From Synergistaceae bacterium (GTDB lineage Bacteria > Synergistota > Synergistia > Synergistales > Synergistaceae), in the NCBI GenBank assembly GCA_031269875.1, contig JAISYM010000105.1, positions 1 to 38,389 on the forward strand: 38,389 nt of DNA, given 5' to 3'. The notes under the pieces are model-generated. The model was given only the letters and a program-made list of their open reading frames with translations, was not told where the DNA came from and searched no databases. Position 1 is the first letter of the stretch, and every line of letters starts with the position of its first letter. The position numbers and the translations under genes are program-made. Below, piece by piece: positions 18,437 to 26,526 of the stretch.

Positions 18437-18827
18437 AAGGGAGGGGCGCGAACTGCTGCGCGCGGCGCGGCGTCTTGCGATATCTCTCTCATCGGTCTGT
18501 CTGGCGTTTCTGGCCGCCGGTATGGGGCTGCACATTTTCGCCGCCCGGTTCGAGAGCCCCTGGAGATTCGCAGCGGGGCTCGCGGTCGGGTGGGCCTGTT
18601 CGATGGTGAAGCTGTGCATGATGACGAGATCTTTTTTCAGGATTATGGAGTCCGGCGGAGGGAACGCCAGGGTGAATTTCACGGCTGGCCTCATATCCAG
18701 ATACGTCGTTACGATAGCCGCCGCCGTCCCCGTGCTTCTTTTCGCCGGAACATTCGGGTTAGCGGGCTTTTTAGGGGGGCTGCTGTCAATGCCGGCAGGC
18801 GGATATCTGGCAAACCGCGGGCAATAG
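18396..18827 (+). CDS. atpI: AtpI-like (ATP synthase protein I) membrane protein at the operon's 3' end
   Basis: About 143 residues. Four hydrophobic segments are visible (LAISLSSVCLAFLAAGMGLH, FAAGLAVGWACSMVKLCM, YVVTIAAAVPVLLFAGTF, LAGFLGGLLSMPAGGYLA). The pattern GLAVGWACSMVKLCMMTRSF and the four-segment layout match the AtpI/UncI family, which assists c-ring assembly and may carry magnesium or calcium. The start is uncertain: TTG at 18396 overlaps atpC by 41 bases, and no ATG occurs before the first membrane segment. AGGGAGGGG at 18437-18445 would suit a CTG start shortly after. The identification rests on topology, size and context. In most operons atpI is the first gene. Confidence 0.6.
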   Translation: MTKASATAAGEEFEREGRELLRAARRLAISLSSVCLAFLAAGMGLHIFAARFESPWRFAAGLAVGWACSMVKLCMMTRSFFRIMESGGGNARVNFTAGLISRYVVTIAAAVPVLLFAGTFGLAGFLGGLLSMPAGGYLANRGQ

Positions 18828-18860
18828 CCGTCCCGGAAATTCTCACAGGAGGTGGGACCT

Positions 18861-19652
18861 ATGGATGTTATGGGGGTAGTTGGCATCATAACCGGATTTG
18901 CGGCGCTTTTGATCGGCATGTTTTTCAAAGGTGTCCCCTACTCCGCCCTGAACAACCCGGCCGCGTTTTTCATAATCCTTGTCGGCACAGCCGGCGCCGT
19001 CATCATAGCGACGCCCGGCAACGAGATAAAAAGAACGGGCAAGCTGTTCAAAGTTCTGTTCGGACGGCAGAAGCTCATCTCGGCGGAGGAAGTCATAAGC
19101 ATACTGGTGACGGTGTCGGAGATGGTCCGCAAGGAAGGGATATTGATACTGGAGCAGAAGCTCGAAGAATATCCCGACCCGTTTATGAAGATGGGCTTTT
19201 CGATGGCGCTGGGTGGATCGGACATGCAGAAGCTCAGCGATAACCTGAACGCCGAGATAGACGCGATGAAGATCCGGCACGCCGCAAACGCCCAGATATT
19301 CACGCAGGCCGGCATGTACGCGCCGACGCTGGGGGTTCTCGGGGCGGTTCTGGGGCTCATAGCGGCCCTGAGCAACATGGGAGACACGGAAGCCCTGGGA
19401 CACGCCATTTCCGCGGCCTTTATCGCCACGCTTCTCGGTATCTTCACGGGATATGTGCTGTGGCACCCTTTCGCGAACCGGCTGAAGCAGAAGTCAAAGC
19501 AGGAAGTGTTCGTTAAAGAGCTGATACTCGACGGCATACTCGGCATCGCAGAGGGGGAGAACCCGGCGATGCTCAGAGAACGCCTTATGGTAAGCCTGCC
19601 CGTATCGGCACGGGAAAAGATGGAAGCGGCTAAAGCCGAACGCGGCAGGTAG
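18861..19652 (+). CDS. motA: Flagellar motor stator protein MotA
   Basis: 263 residues from ATG 18861, with AGGAGGTG 6 bases upstream; the GTG at 18852 overlaps this binding site. Four membrane segments: about 2-24, 31-48, 150-172 and 182-200. The family segment AGMYAPTLGVLGAVLGLI, with the proline next to the ion path, is present, as is the cytoplasmic loop with charged residues that touches FliG. MotA forms a pentamer around a MotB dimer. It follows the AtpI-like gene after 33 bases without a visible terminator, so it may be transcribed with the ATP synthase genes. Confidence 0.93.
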   Translation: MDVMGVVGIITGFAALLIGMFFKGVPYSALNNPAAFFIILVGTAGAVIIATPGNEIKRTGKLFKVLFGRQKLISAEEVISILVTVSEMVRKEGILILEQKLEEYPDPFMKMGFSMALGGSDMQKLSDNLNAEIDAMKIRHAANAQIFTQAGMYAPTLGVLGAVLGLIAALSNMGDTEALGHAISAAFIATLLGIFTGYVLWHPFANRLKQKSKQEVFVKELILDGILGIAEGENPAMLRERLMVSLPVSAREKMEAAKAERGR

Positions 19653-19660
19653 GAGGACAG

Positions 19661-20476
19661 ATGATCATGGCGCGACGCAAAGGAGAACCGCACGAGGAAC
19701 ACGCGGATGAAAGCTGGCTGATCCCATATTCAGACCTGATGACGCTGCTTTTGGCGCTTTTTATAGTCCTCTTTGCCTCCAGCACGATACAGGAGGAAAA
19801 ATTCAAAGCGATTATGAGTTCGCTCGCGAGCGCGTTTGGCGTCTCAGAGGGAAGCAATGTCATAGAGATGTTCCCTGAAGGCGGGATAATACCGCCGATA
19901 GACATCAACATACCCCCGCCGCCCCCCCCTCGGCGGTCAGAGGGAGACGACGGAGACAAGAAGGGCGGCGGCATGTTCGAAAACCAGATGGATAACCTCT
20001 ACGCGTCGCTGGAGCGGTACGTGAGCGACAATTCGCTGGAGGGTACCATAGGGTTGGATTTCAAGGGAGAGAATGTGCTGATCACGCTCAAAAGCGATAT
20101 ATGGTTCCAGTCCGGCAGCGCCGTGATCACCGGAGAAATGGTCAATCAGGGCCGCACACTGTCCGCCCTTTTGAGGGACAATCAGGACGCGGAACACCCC
20201 CTCGAGATCGTCGTCACCGGTCACACGGACAACGTGCCGATACGCACCTCACGCTACCCGTCAAACTGGTATCTCAGCATGGAGCGAGCCTTCAACTTTC
20301 TGGCCGTCCTGCTGGAGAACAAAGAACTCGACCCCGGCTCGTTCAGTGCCCGCGGCTACGGAGAGTACCAGCCCATAGCGGACAACGGCACGCCGGAAGG
20401 CCGCCAGATAAACCGCCGGGTGGAGCTGATGGTATCCAGACCAAACAGAACAGCCGCTTCAAAAACAGCCTACTGA
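19661..20476 (+). CDS. motB: Flagellar motor stator protein MotB
   Basis: 271 residues; GGAGG lies upstream of the ATG. A short basic tail, then ADESWLIPYSDLMTLLLALF starts the single membrane segment (about 19-42) with the ion-binding Asp25. A proline-rich linker (INIPPPPPPRR, about 85-95) leads to a C-terminal OmpA-like peptidoglycan-binding domain (VVTGHTDNVPIRTSRYPSNW, AFNFLAVLL, ARGYGEYQPIADN, GRQINRRVELM). The membrane segment is very close to proton-type MotB of Bacillus subtilis rather than PomB or MotS; ion choice is inferred. No other flagellar gene is in the window. Confidence 0.95.
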   Translation: MIMARRKGEPHEEHADESWLIPYSDLMTLLLALFIVLFASSTIQEEKFKAIMSSLASAFGVSEGSNVIEMFPEGGIIPPIDINIPPPPPPRRSEGDDGDKKGGGMFENQMDNLYASLERYVSDNSLEGTIGLDFKGENVLITLKSDIWFQSGSAVITGEMVNQGRTLSALLRDNQDAEHPLEIVVTGHTDNVPIRTSRYPSNWYLSMERAFNFLAVLLENKELDPGSFSARGYGEYQPIADNGTPEGRQINRRVELMVSRPNRTAASKTAY

Positions 20477-20539
20477 TAGAGAATTTGCGCAACAATGAAT
20501 ATGACCATCCAATTGCCTCATACTGATGAACCCGTGATG

Positions 20540-20656
20540 ACGGACCGGCGACTCACTCCGCGAATCGGATCGCTCATACACCTCTGTCCTGAGCTGATTC
20601 GCCGGCCCATCATCCATGTCGGGCGCCGGTTCGCTGCGTTCGTTCGTCGGTCCGCC
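20540..20656. repeat. Imperfect inverted repeat between convergent motB and thiN
   Basis: An arm near 20540-20568 (ACGGACCGGCGA...GCGAATCGG) is roughly complementary to 20626-20656 (CCGGTTCGC...TCGTCGGTCCGCC), with several mismatches over about 29 bases. It occupies the 220-base space between two convergent genes, which otherwise shows no gene. It may act as a bidirectional terminator or be a decayed repeat; there is no U run. Confidence 0.35.
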
Positions 20657-20696
20657 ATCTCTTTACATGAAACAATTGTATAGTCATAACAATGAA

Positions 20697-21410
20697 TCAG
20701 CTAGCGTTGAAACTCCAGTAAAAACCCAACGTACCTCTTTCGCACCCGACTGAAACTTCGTCTCTGTCGTGCGGCGTTTCATTGCTCACGGCCCAGGGAT
20801 AAGCCCTCGTGAGTTTTACACCGTCGAGCGGCCAGCGGACGCCGCCGATATGAACGCCGGAACACTCTCCCGACAGAGGGAGCAACGATACCGCGGCCGG
20901 CCGTTTTTTAAAGACGGCGCGCGTATCCCCCTCCGGCCTGACGAAAAATAGTCCCTCTGTCTCGTCGATCATGCAGAGCGCGCTTTCCCCCGAAAACGTG
21001 TTTACGATGCTGAACAGGTGATCGAACCGTCCGCCGAAACAGCCTGTCAGGACGAGCGGAACGAAAGCGCCGCGATTTTTTTCCGTAACGATTTCGAGCG
21101 CCAGCTGAAAATCAGTCAGATTCTTATCGGCGGGGAAAAGGAATTCCTCCGCGCCGCGCCCCAGAGCCCAGTCCCAGTCCTCCGGCGAGGCGCTGTCTCT
21201 GTCCCCCGCTATAAATGCCGGCGCTAAATCCGCTTTCCGGCAGACGGCAACGCCCCTGTCAACCGCGCAGACCATCAGTTCGTTTTGAGCCGCGAAATCG
21301 GAGAGCCAGCGGCTGTCGGGCGCCCGCCCGGCCAGAACTAAGAGCGCTTTAGAGGACGCCGTCCGCCTGCCGGAATAAAAATCCACGCGTTCGGACCGGA
21401 GTTCAGGCAT
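20697..21410 (-). CDS. thiN: Thiamine pyrophosphokinase
   Basis: 237 residues from the ATG at 21410, which overlaps the ftsK stop (TGATG). The enzyme transfers pyrophosphate from ATP to thiamine. Family motifs in order: CAVDRGVAVC near residue 50, AGDRDSAS (the GDxDS metal site), ADKNLTDFQLALE (the K-TD-ELAL motif) and LTGCFGGRFDHLFS. The C-terminal domain is beta-rich and ends GTLGFYW. No other thiamine gene is nearby. It is the last gene of the long minus-strand run; its stop faces the motB stop across 220 bases. Confidence 0.88.
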   Translation of the reverse strand: MPELRSERVDFYSGRRTASSKALLVLAGRAPDSRWLSDFAAQNELMVCAVDRGVAVCRKADLAPAFIAGDRDSASPEDWDWALGRGAEEFLFPADKNLTDFQLALEIVTEKNRGAFVPLVLTGCFGGRFDHLFSIVNTFSGESALCMIDETEGLFFVRPEGDTRAVFKKRPAAVSLLPLSGECSGVHIGGVRWPLDGVKLTRAYPWAVSNETPHDRDEVSVGCERGTLGFYWSFNAS

Positions 21411-23794
21411 CAATCGTTACCATTTTGTCTGCCGAGTCTGGCCAAAATTTCTTCAGCCTCTTCCTCGTCCGTTAAAATCTCCCTGGGGCGCGCGCCGTCG
21501 GCCGGGCCGACTATTCCAGCCTTCTCCATCATGTCGATCAAGCGCCCCGCCCTCGTGAAACCGACGCGGAGCCTTCTCTGCAGCCCGCTGGTCGAGGCCA
21601 CTCCCGTCGACGTGACGATTTTGACGGCCTCTTCCAGCAGAGCGTCGTCAAAACCGCCCTGCTCCTCAAAGCCGGCGGGCGAGTCTCCCTGATCGTCAAT
21701 GTCCGTGTAGATAGGCTCGCCGAACATATTAATGAGGTAATTTATCCAGCGCGTTATAGAACCTTCGTCGATCCAGGGCGACTGTACCCTGACCGGCTTT
21801 GGGTTCTGCGTCGATAAGAACAGCATATCGCCGCGCCCGAGCAATTTCTCCGCGCCTCCGGAGTCGATTATCGTCCGTGAGTCCATCATCGACGGCAGGG
21901 TAAACGCCACGCGCGCCGGGACATTTGCCTTGATGAGCCCCGTAATGACGTTCACCGAGGGACGCTGCGTCGCCAGGATCAAGTGTATTCCGGTGGCGCG
22001 CGCCATCTGCGCCAGGCGGCATATATACTCCTCGACCTCTTTCGCCGCCGTCATCATCAGGTCGGCCAGCTCGTCGACGACGATAACGATATGAGGAAGC
22101 CTGTCCTTCGGCAGCACCAGCTCGTTGTAGGACGCGAGGTTCCTCACCCGGCCCTCGGCAAAGCGGCTGTACCGCTGTCCCATCTCGCGAATGGCCCAGC
22201 CCAGGACGTGAACGGCCTTCTTCGGATCGGTCACGGGCGGAGTCAGAATGTGCGGCAGTTTCTCGTACGACGCCATCTCCACCCTCTTGGGGTCGACTAG
22301 AACCATCTTGAGCTCGTCGGGCCGGCGCGTGGAGCAGAGGCCTATTATGCAGCTGTTGACGAATACGCTCTTGCCCGATCCCGTCGTTCCCGCAACCAGA
22401 AGATGCGGAAGCTCCTCGAGGCCGATGACCAGAGGATCGCCGTTGATAGTCACCCCCATCGGTAGCGGAAGGCTCTTCGTCGTATCCTGATACTCGTCCT
22501 CCTCAATGATCGAGCGGAGCGTGATGCCCCTGCGCATCGGGTTGGGTATCTCGATCCCGACAAATGGCTTGCCCGGTATCGGGGCCTCCACCCGGAGACT
22601 CGATACGGCAAGCGCCATCGTAAGATCGTTCGCGAGGCCGACGATCCTGCTGACCTTGACGCCCGGAGACGGTTGAATGCGAAACTGTATGACGGTCGGG
22701 CCTATCAGTATCTCGGCCAGTTCCGCCTCTATCCCAAATTCGGCCAGCGAGTCGATGATCCGATTCCCCCAGGGACGAGCCATCTCCTCCGTTATCCAGC
22801 CTTCGTCGTCGTCCTCCATGCCGAATATCTCAGGAGGCGGCGGGAATCGTCCGGGCGGCGGAGTCGAAGCCCTGTACTCTATATCCTCCGGGTTTGGCAA
22901 ATTTTCCATGTCGCTTGTGCCGTAATCCGCGAAGGGATCGGAATCACTTCGTTTTTCCGCGTCATCGCGCGAGAGATCCGAAAAGGAGGCGTCGCCAAAC
23001 TCGTCGGTCCCGGTGTCTTCTTCATACTCGTCCTCAGCCGTCGGGTCGTACTCGTCGCCTTCGCCGTACTCGTCATACTCCGCGTCCTGCTCGGACTCGT
23101 CCCCTCCGTCCGTCTCGCCCGTGTCACGCACATACTCGTGCTTCGGGCGGGAAGATACGACTCGCTTTTTGAGCCTCGAAAGAGCCCCCTTCAGCGCGTC
23201 GAACGGCATCGTAACGCCGAAAAAGTACATATCGAGTCCGATGATGGAGAGGCCGATCAGCGTCGTTCCGAGCGGTCCCAGGTTTTCGTACGACCAGCGC
23301 GAAAAATCCCGCCCTAAAGCCCCCGGGGTCAAGTAGTAAATCCCGCCGCCTATCAGGGCGAAATCCAAGAGCCCCAGAAAGAGCGAGGCCGAGACGTAGA
23401 GCAGAAACGCCCCGGCTGTCTGGCGTAGCGGCTGAGGGAGGCGTTTCTGGAATATCCGCGACAGGCAGACGTACACGACGAAGAACAAAATCACGAGAAC
23501 GGATATTCCGAACCTTCGGACCAGCCACCCGCCGGAAGTGCGTCCCAAAACGCCTGTCCAGCCGGTCAACACGCTCGATATCAGGAAAAAACCGACGGCC
23601 AGCATGACATAGGCAAGGGCGGAGAGGCCGAACTCAGCCCTTTCACGCAGCTCCACCGTATCGAGGCGCGGTTTGGCCTTGACGGTTTTAGGCGCGGTCA
23701 GCTCGTTTACGGAACTAGCCTTGAACTTGCCCTGCTTGATGTCCCGGCCGCCCTTTTTGCCTGTTTTCGGGTGCGAGACGCGCTTAGCTGTCAT
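21410..23794 (-). CDS. ftsK: DNA translocase FtsK/SpoIIIE
   Basis: 794 residues. A basic N-terminus is followed by four membrane segments (about 57-77, 95-113, 127-155, 175-196). An unusually acidic linker (about 225-330, rich in Asp, Glu and Tyr) ends in a PPP-rich stretch. The motor has Walker A GTTGSGKS (469-476), Walker B HIVIVVDELADLMM, ATQRPSVNVITGLIKAN and ARGD-type LLGRGDMLF. A C-terminal winged-helix gamma domain (TSGLQRRLRVGFTRAGRLID) reads KOPS-like polarity sequences. FtsK pumps chromosome ends through the closing septum. The start overlaps the tldD stop by 11 bases. Confidence 0.96.
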   Translation of the reverse strand: MTAKRVSHPKTGKKGGRDIKQGKFKASSVNELTAPKTVKAKPRLDTVELRERAEFGLSALAYVMLAVGFFLISSVLTGWTGVLGRTSGGWLVRRFGISVLVILFFVVYVCLSRIFQKRLPQPLRQTAGAFLLYVSASLFLGLLDFALIGGGIYYLTPGALGRDFSRWSYENLGPLGTTLIGLSIIGLDMYFFGVTMPFDALKGALSRLKKRVVSSRPKHEYVRDTGETDGGDESEQDAEYDEYGEGDEYDPTAEDEYEEDTGTDEFGDASFSDLSRDDAEKRSDSDPFADYGTSDMENLPNPEDIEYRASTPPPGRFPPPPEIFGMEDDDEGWITEEMARPWGNRIIDSLAEFGIEAELAEILIGPTVIQFRIQPSPGVKVSRIVGLANDLTMALAVSSLRVEAPIPGKPFVGIEIPNPMRRGITLRSIIEEDEYQDTTKSLPLPMGVTINGDPLVIGLEELPHLLVAGTTGSGKSVFVNSCIIGLCSTRRPDELKMVLVDPKRVEMASYEKLPHILTPPVTDPKKAVHVLGWAIREMGQRYSRFAEGRVRNLASYNELVLPKDRLPHIVIVVDELADLMMTAAKEVEEYICRLAQMARATGIHLILATQRPSVNVITGLIKANVPARVAFTLPSMMDSRTIIDSGGAEKLLGRGDMLFLSTQNPKPVRVQSPWIDEGSITRWINYLINMFGEPIYTDIDDQGDSPAGFEEQGGFDDALLEEAVKIVTSTGVASTSGLQRRLRVGFTRAGRLIDMMEKAGIVGPADGARPREILTDEEEAEEILARLGRQNGND

Positions 23795-25163
23795 CGCCAG
23801 TATCGCTTCCCCCTACGGTGAGATTGTTTATCAATATCGTCGGCTGTCCGTCCGTCACGGGGACGCTCTGGGCGGACTTGCCGCATGTCCCCGGATCCAG
23901 CACGAGTTCCCGGCCGACGCTCACTATGCCCTTCAGCGCTTCCGGCCCGTTTCCGGTGAGCGTAGCGCCCTTCACGGCGCGGCCTATCTTCCCCTTCTCG
24001 ATCAAATATCCCTCGGATACGTAGAAGACGAAATCACCCGACGTCGGGTTGACCTCGCCTCCCCCCATCTTCCTCACCAACAGCCCGCGGCCGATCCCAT
24101 CCAGCATCTCACTGAAAGTGCTTTCGCCGGGCTCCACAAACGTGTTGCTCATCCTAGGCATGGGCTGATGCTGGTATGACTCCCTCCTTCCGTTGCCGGT
24201 TAGAGGGAGGTTTCCTATACGGGACGAAAGAATATCCGTCATATATGATTTGAGCACTCCGTCCGAGATCAGCACGGTCCTCTGGGCGGGCGTCCCCTCG
24301 TCGTCAAACTTGTAGGAACCGTACATTCCCGGCGTGGTGGCGTCATCGATCAGCGTCACGAGAGGACTCGCGACCTGCTCCCCTATCCTGCCGCGAAACG
24401 ACGAGGAGTCCTTTTGAATGATGTCGGCCTCCAATCCGTGACCGCACGCCTCGTGAATCATCGTCCCTCCGGCTGTGCCGTCCATCAGAACCATCATGCT
24501 GCCGGCCGGACACGGAGACGCGTTGAGCATCAAAAGACCGCGATAGAGGGCTTTTCCCGCGATCTCCTCCGCGTCGCCGCCGCGCCAAAAATCATCGAGA
24601 CCACAGAGGAGCGAACGCGCCTCGTAACCCGTTTCGAGCGCGCCGTCCGCCTCGAGCGCGACGTGAACGGCGAACGTCGTATACTCCCGCCTGTCTTTTG
24701 CTATAGAACCGTCCCCCTTGACTATCAGCACGGATTTTACGGAGGTTCTGAGGCGCAGTGTGACCTGCCTGAGAAAAGAACACTCCGATCTCAGCTTCCT
24801 GTCCAGGCCGCGGAAAAAACTCACGTCCGGCGGCGGAACCTTTGCCGAGGCCTTCAGGAGAGGTTCGCCGCCGCCGATTTTATGATTCAAAGCGTCCAAG
24901 CCCGCATCGCCTAGGGCTTCCGAGAGAGCCGCCGCCGCGTCGGACGCGGACGTCCCCATCCTGTGCGAATATACGGTGTTCTCTCCCCTTATAACCCTCG
25001 CTCCAAGCCCGTCAAACTCCGACGACGAGAGCGTGTCCATCCGTCCGTCCTCAAACAGAATCGAGTGGCTCGCTCCGGTCTGCAAATAAAGATCCGCGTA
25101 ACCCGCTTTACGGGAGGCTTGCGAGACGACCTCCCTTATATTGTCCATTGCGGCAGATTCCAT
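23784..25163 (-). CDS. tldD: Metalloprotease TldD
   Basis: 459 residues from ATG 25163, chosen because GGAGG lies 8 bases upstream; an ATG at 25178 overlaps that binding site. The zinc site is HEACGH (237-242) in GGTMIHEACGHGLEADII, the HExxxH motif special to TldD. TldD normally works with TldE/PmbA to degrade unfolded or leader peptides. The inactive-subunit gene is not in this window, so it must be elsewhere or absent. Other family marks are YGSYKFDDEGTP, PMPRMSNTFVEPG and ATLTGNGPEAL. It sits between a DUF4911-like gene and ftsK. Confidence 0.93.
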   Translation of the reverse strand: MESAAMDNIREVVSQASRKAGYADLYLQTGASHSILFEDGRMDTLSSSEFDGLGARVIRGENTVYSHRMGTSASDAAAALSEALGDAGLDALNHKIGGGEPLLKASAKVPPPDVSFFRGLDRKLRSECSFLRQVTLRLRTSVKSVLIVKGDGSIAKDRREYTTFAVHVALEADGALETGYEARSLLCGLDDFWRGGDAEEIAGKALYRGLLMLNASPCPAGSMMVLMDGTAGGTMIHEACGHGLEADIIQKDSSSFRGRIGEQVASPLVTLIDDATTPGMYGSYKFDDEGTPAQRTVLISDGVLKSYMTDILSSRIGNLPLTGNGRRESYQHQPMPRMSNTFVEPGESTFSEMLDGIGRGLLVRKMGGGEVNPTSGDFVFYVSEGYLIEKGKIGRAVKGATLTGNGPEALKGIVSVGRELVLDPGTCGKSAQSVPVTDGQPTILINNLTVGGSDTGDDS

Positions 25164-25180
25164 ATCTTGATCCTCCATGT

Positions 25181-25438
25181 TTAAATTATATTAGGCCGTG
25201 TTTCCTCATCGTATAATCCCACGCGCCGAAGCGCTATCCCCTCCGACTCGAAGGCGCAAAGCAGTCCTTCCAGCTCCTCCAGACGGCAGGATGGGAAAAG
25301 GATGGAGACCTGTCCCTTTTCCGGGTCGTCGGTACGAAGAAAACCCAGTCCGTCGTAAGCGTCCAGCGTCCAGCTCATATAACAAATGCTCTCCTTCGGC
25401 GCTATGATCTCACGTCGCAGCAGGGTTACGGTTTCCAT
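25181..25438 (-). CDS. Small DUF4911-like protein
   Basis: 85-86 residues; two consecutive ATGs (25441 and 25438) overlap the mltG stop, so translation is coupled. The sequence ETVTLLRREIIAPKESICYM, then GLGFLRTDDPEKGQVSILFP and a final helix with LCAFESEGI, is a ferredoxin-like beta-alpha-beta pattern. This resembles the small DUF4911 family found in anaerobes, where members bind no known ligand. The assignment is by overall pattern only. Context between a cell-wall lytic enzyme and a protease gives no clear role. Confidence 0.6.
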   Translation of the reverse strand: METVTLLRREIIAPKESICYMSWTLDAYDGLGFLRTDDPEKGQVSILFPSCRLEELEGLLCAFESEGIALRRVGLYDEETRPNII

Positions 25439-26478
25439 CATCTGTCCGAGGCGCGGCGGATTTTTTTCTGCGCCTCCAAATGCTCCTCGTAAGTGCGGGT
25501 GAAGACGTGACTCCCGTCACCCTTCGCCACAAAGAAGAGCATGTCCGTACTCGCGGGTACGAGAACCGCGTTCCATGATTTTTCAGATGGTATCCCAATG
25601 TTCTCGGGCGGAAGCCCCTTGTGCGTATATGTGTTAAACGGAGACTCTATCTTTACGTCCTCGTAGCTCACGTCCTTTATCTTGACCCCGCGCTGTTTCC
25701 AAGCGTAAACGACCGTGGCGCAGGACTGCAGCGGCATGTCCATGCTAAGCCTGTTTTTAAAGACTCCGGCTATAACCGGCCTGTCGGAGTCGATCAACGC
25801 CTCTTTTTGAACGATCGAAGCCAATATCCCGCCCGCTTCCATGTCCTTGCTCGTGAAGCCGGGAGGCACGTCCGCGCTGTGTTCGAGCCACCACATGCTC
25901 GACGCTTTTCTTACGAGACGATGCGCGGCTCCGTCGCCGGGCGGAATTTCGTAAGTCTCTGGAGAGAGCAAAAGCACCCTCTCGCTAGGCGAGCCGGGCA
26001 AAAGATCGCGCAAACGCTCAGGAAAGTTATCGTCCGACGCCAAGGCCAAAGCCAGCGACTGTCCTTCGCCGTCGGCGCCGAGGGAAGCGGCCACATCGCT
26101 CGAGAGCGCGCCCGGGAGAATCCTGACGCTCAAAATCCGAGGGGACGCGCCGGCAAACTCCAGCGCCACATCCTTTGCGCGTCCGGCGTGTACCGTGTAA
26201 ATTCCGGGCTTTATCCTGCGGTCGATGCCGAGCTTGACCATCCATCTGGCAAGATCCCTGGATTTAGTCACAGCTCCGCTTCGCTCAAACTCTGACGCCG
26301 CGTCCGCCGCGTTCTGCCCCGGCAGGATCAGCACCTCTATCTCGCCGCCCGCGTTTTCCGGAATCCCCTCCAGCTCGTTCATCACATAAAATGACCAGCC
26401 GCAAAGCAAGAGAGCTGATAAAAACAGCAATATCGGGGCCATTCGCGCGAGAACAGAAAATCCCTTAAAAATCTTCAA
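25438..26478 (-). CDS. mltG: Endolytic murein transglycosylase MltG
   Basis: 346 residues starting at TTG 26478, with GGAG about 10 bases upstream. One N-terminal membrane segment (about 14-33) anchors the protein, followed by a LysM-like part and the YceG-like catalytic domain. The key block is ILASIVQKEA (218-227) with the conserved Glu226, then VFKNRLSMDMPLQSCATVVY, SPFNTYTHKGLPP and TDMLFFVAKGDGSHVFTRTY. MltG cuts nascent glycan strands and sets their length. The Gln before Lys-Glu (VQKE rather than VEKE) occurs in many lineages and does not remove the conserved Glu. Confidence 0.92.
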   Translation of the reverse strand: MKIFKGFSVLARMAPILLFLSALLLCGWSFYVMNELEGIPENAGGEIEVLILPGQNAADAASEFERSGAVTKSRDLARWMVKLGIDRRIKPGIYTVHAGRAKDVALEFAGASPRILSVRILPGALSSDVAASLGADGEGQSLALALASDDNFPERLRDLLPGSPSERVLLLSPETYEIPPGDGAAHRLVRKASSMWWLEHSADVPPGFTSKDMEAGGILASIVQKEALIDSDRPVIAGVFKNRLSMDMPLQSCATVVYAWKQRGVKIKDVSYEDVKIESPFNTYTHKGLPPENIGIPSEKSWNAVLVPASTDMLFFVAKGDGSHVFTRTYEEHLEAQKKIRRASDR

Positions 26479-26526
26479 AAAATCTTCTCCTCAATAAGCA
26501 ATACCTGCAATTATACCCGCTCTTTC

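Noticed and set aside
20495-20683. 62-codon open frame between motB and thiN
   Set aside because: No binding site; it lies on an imperfect inverted repeat and has arginine-rich, non-protein-like composition.
25780-25810. Catalytic Glu lost in MltG (VQKE instead of VEKE)
   Set aside because: The Glu after Lys is the residue conserved across families that have either Gln or Glu before it; the domain looks intact.
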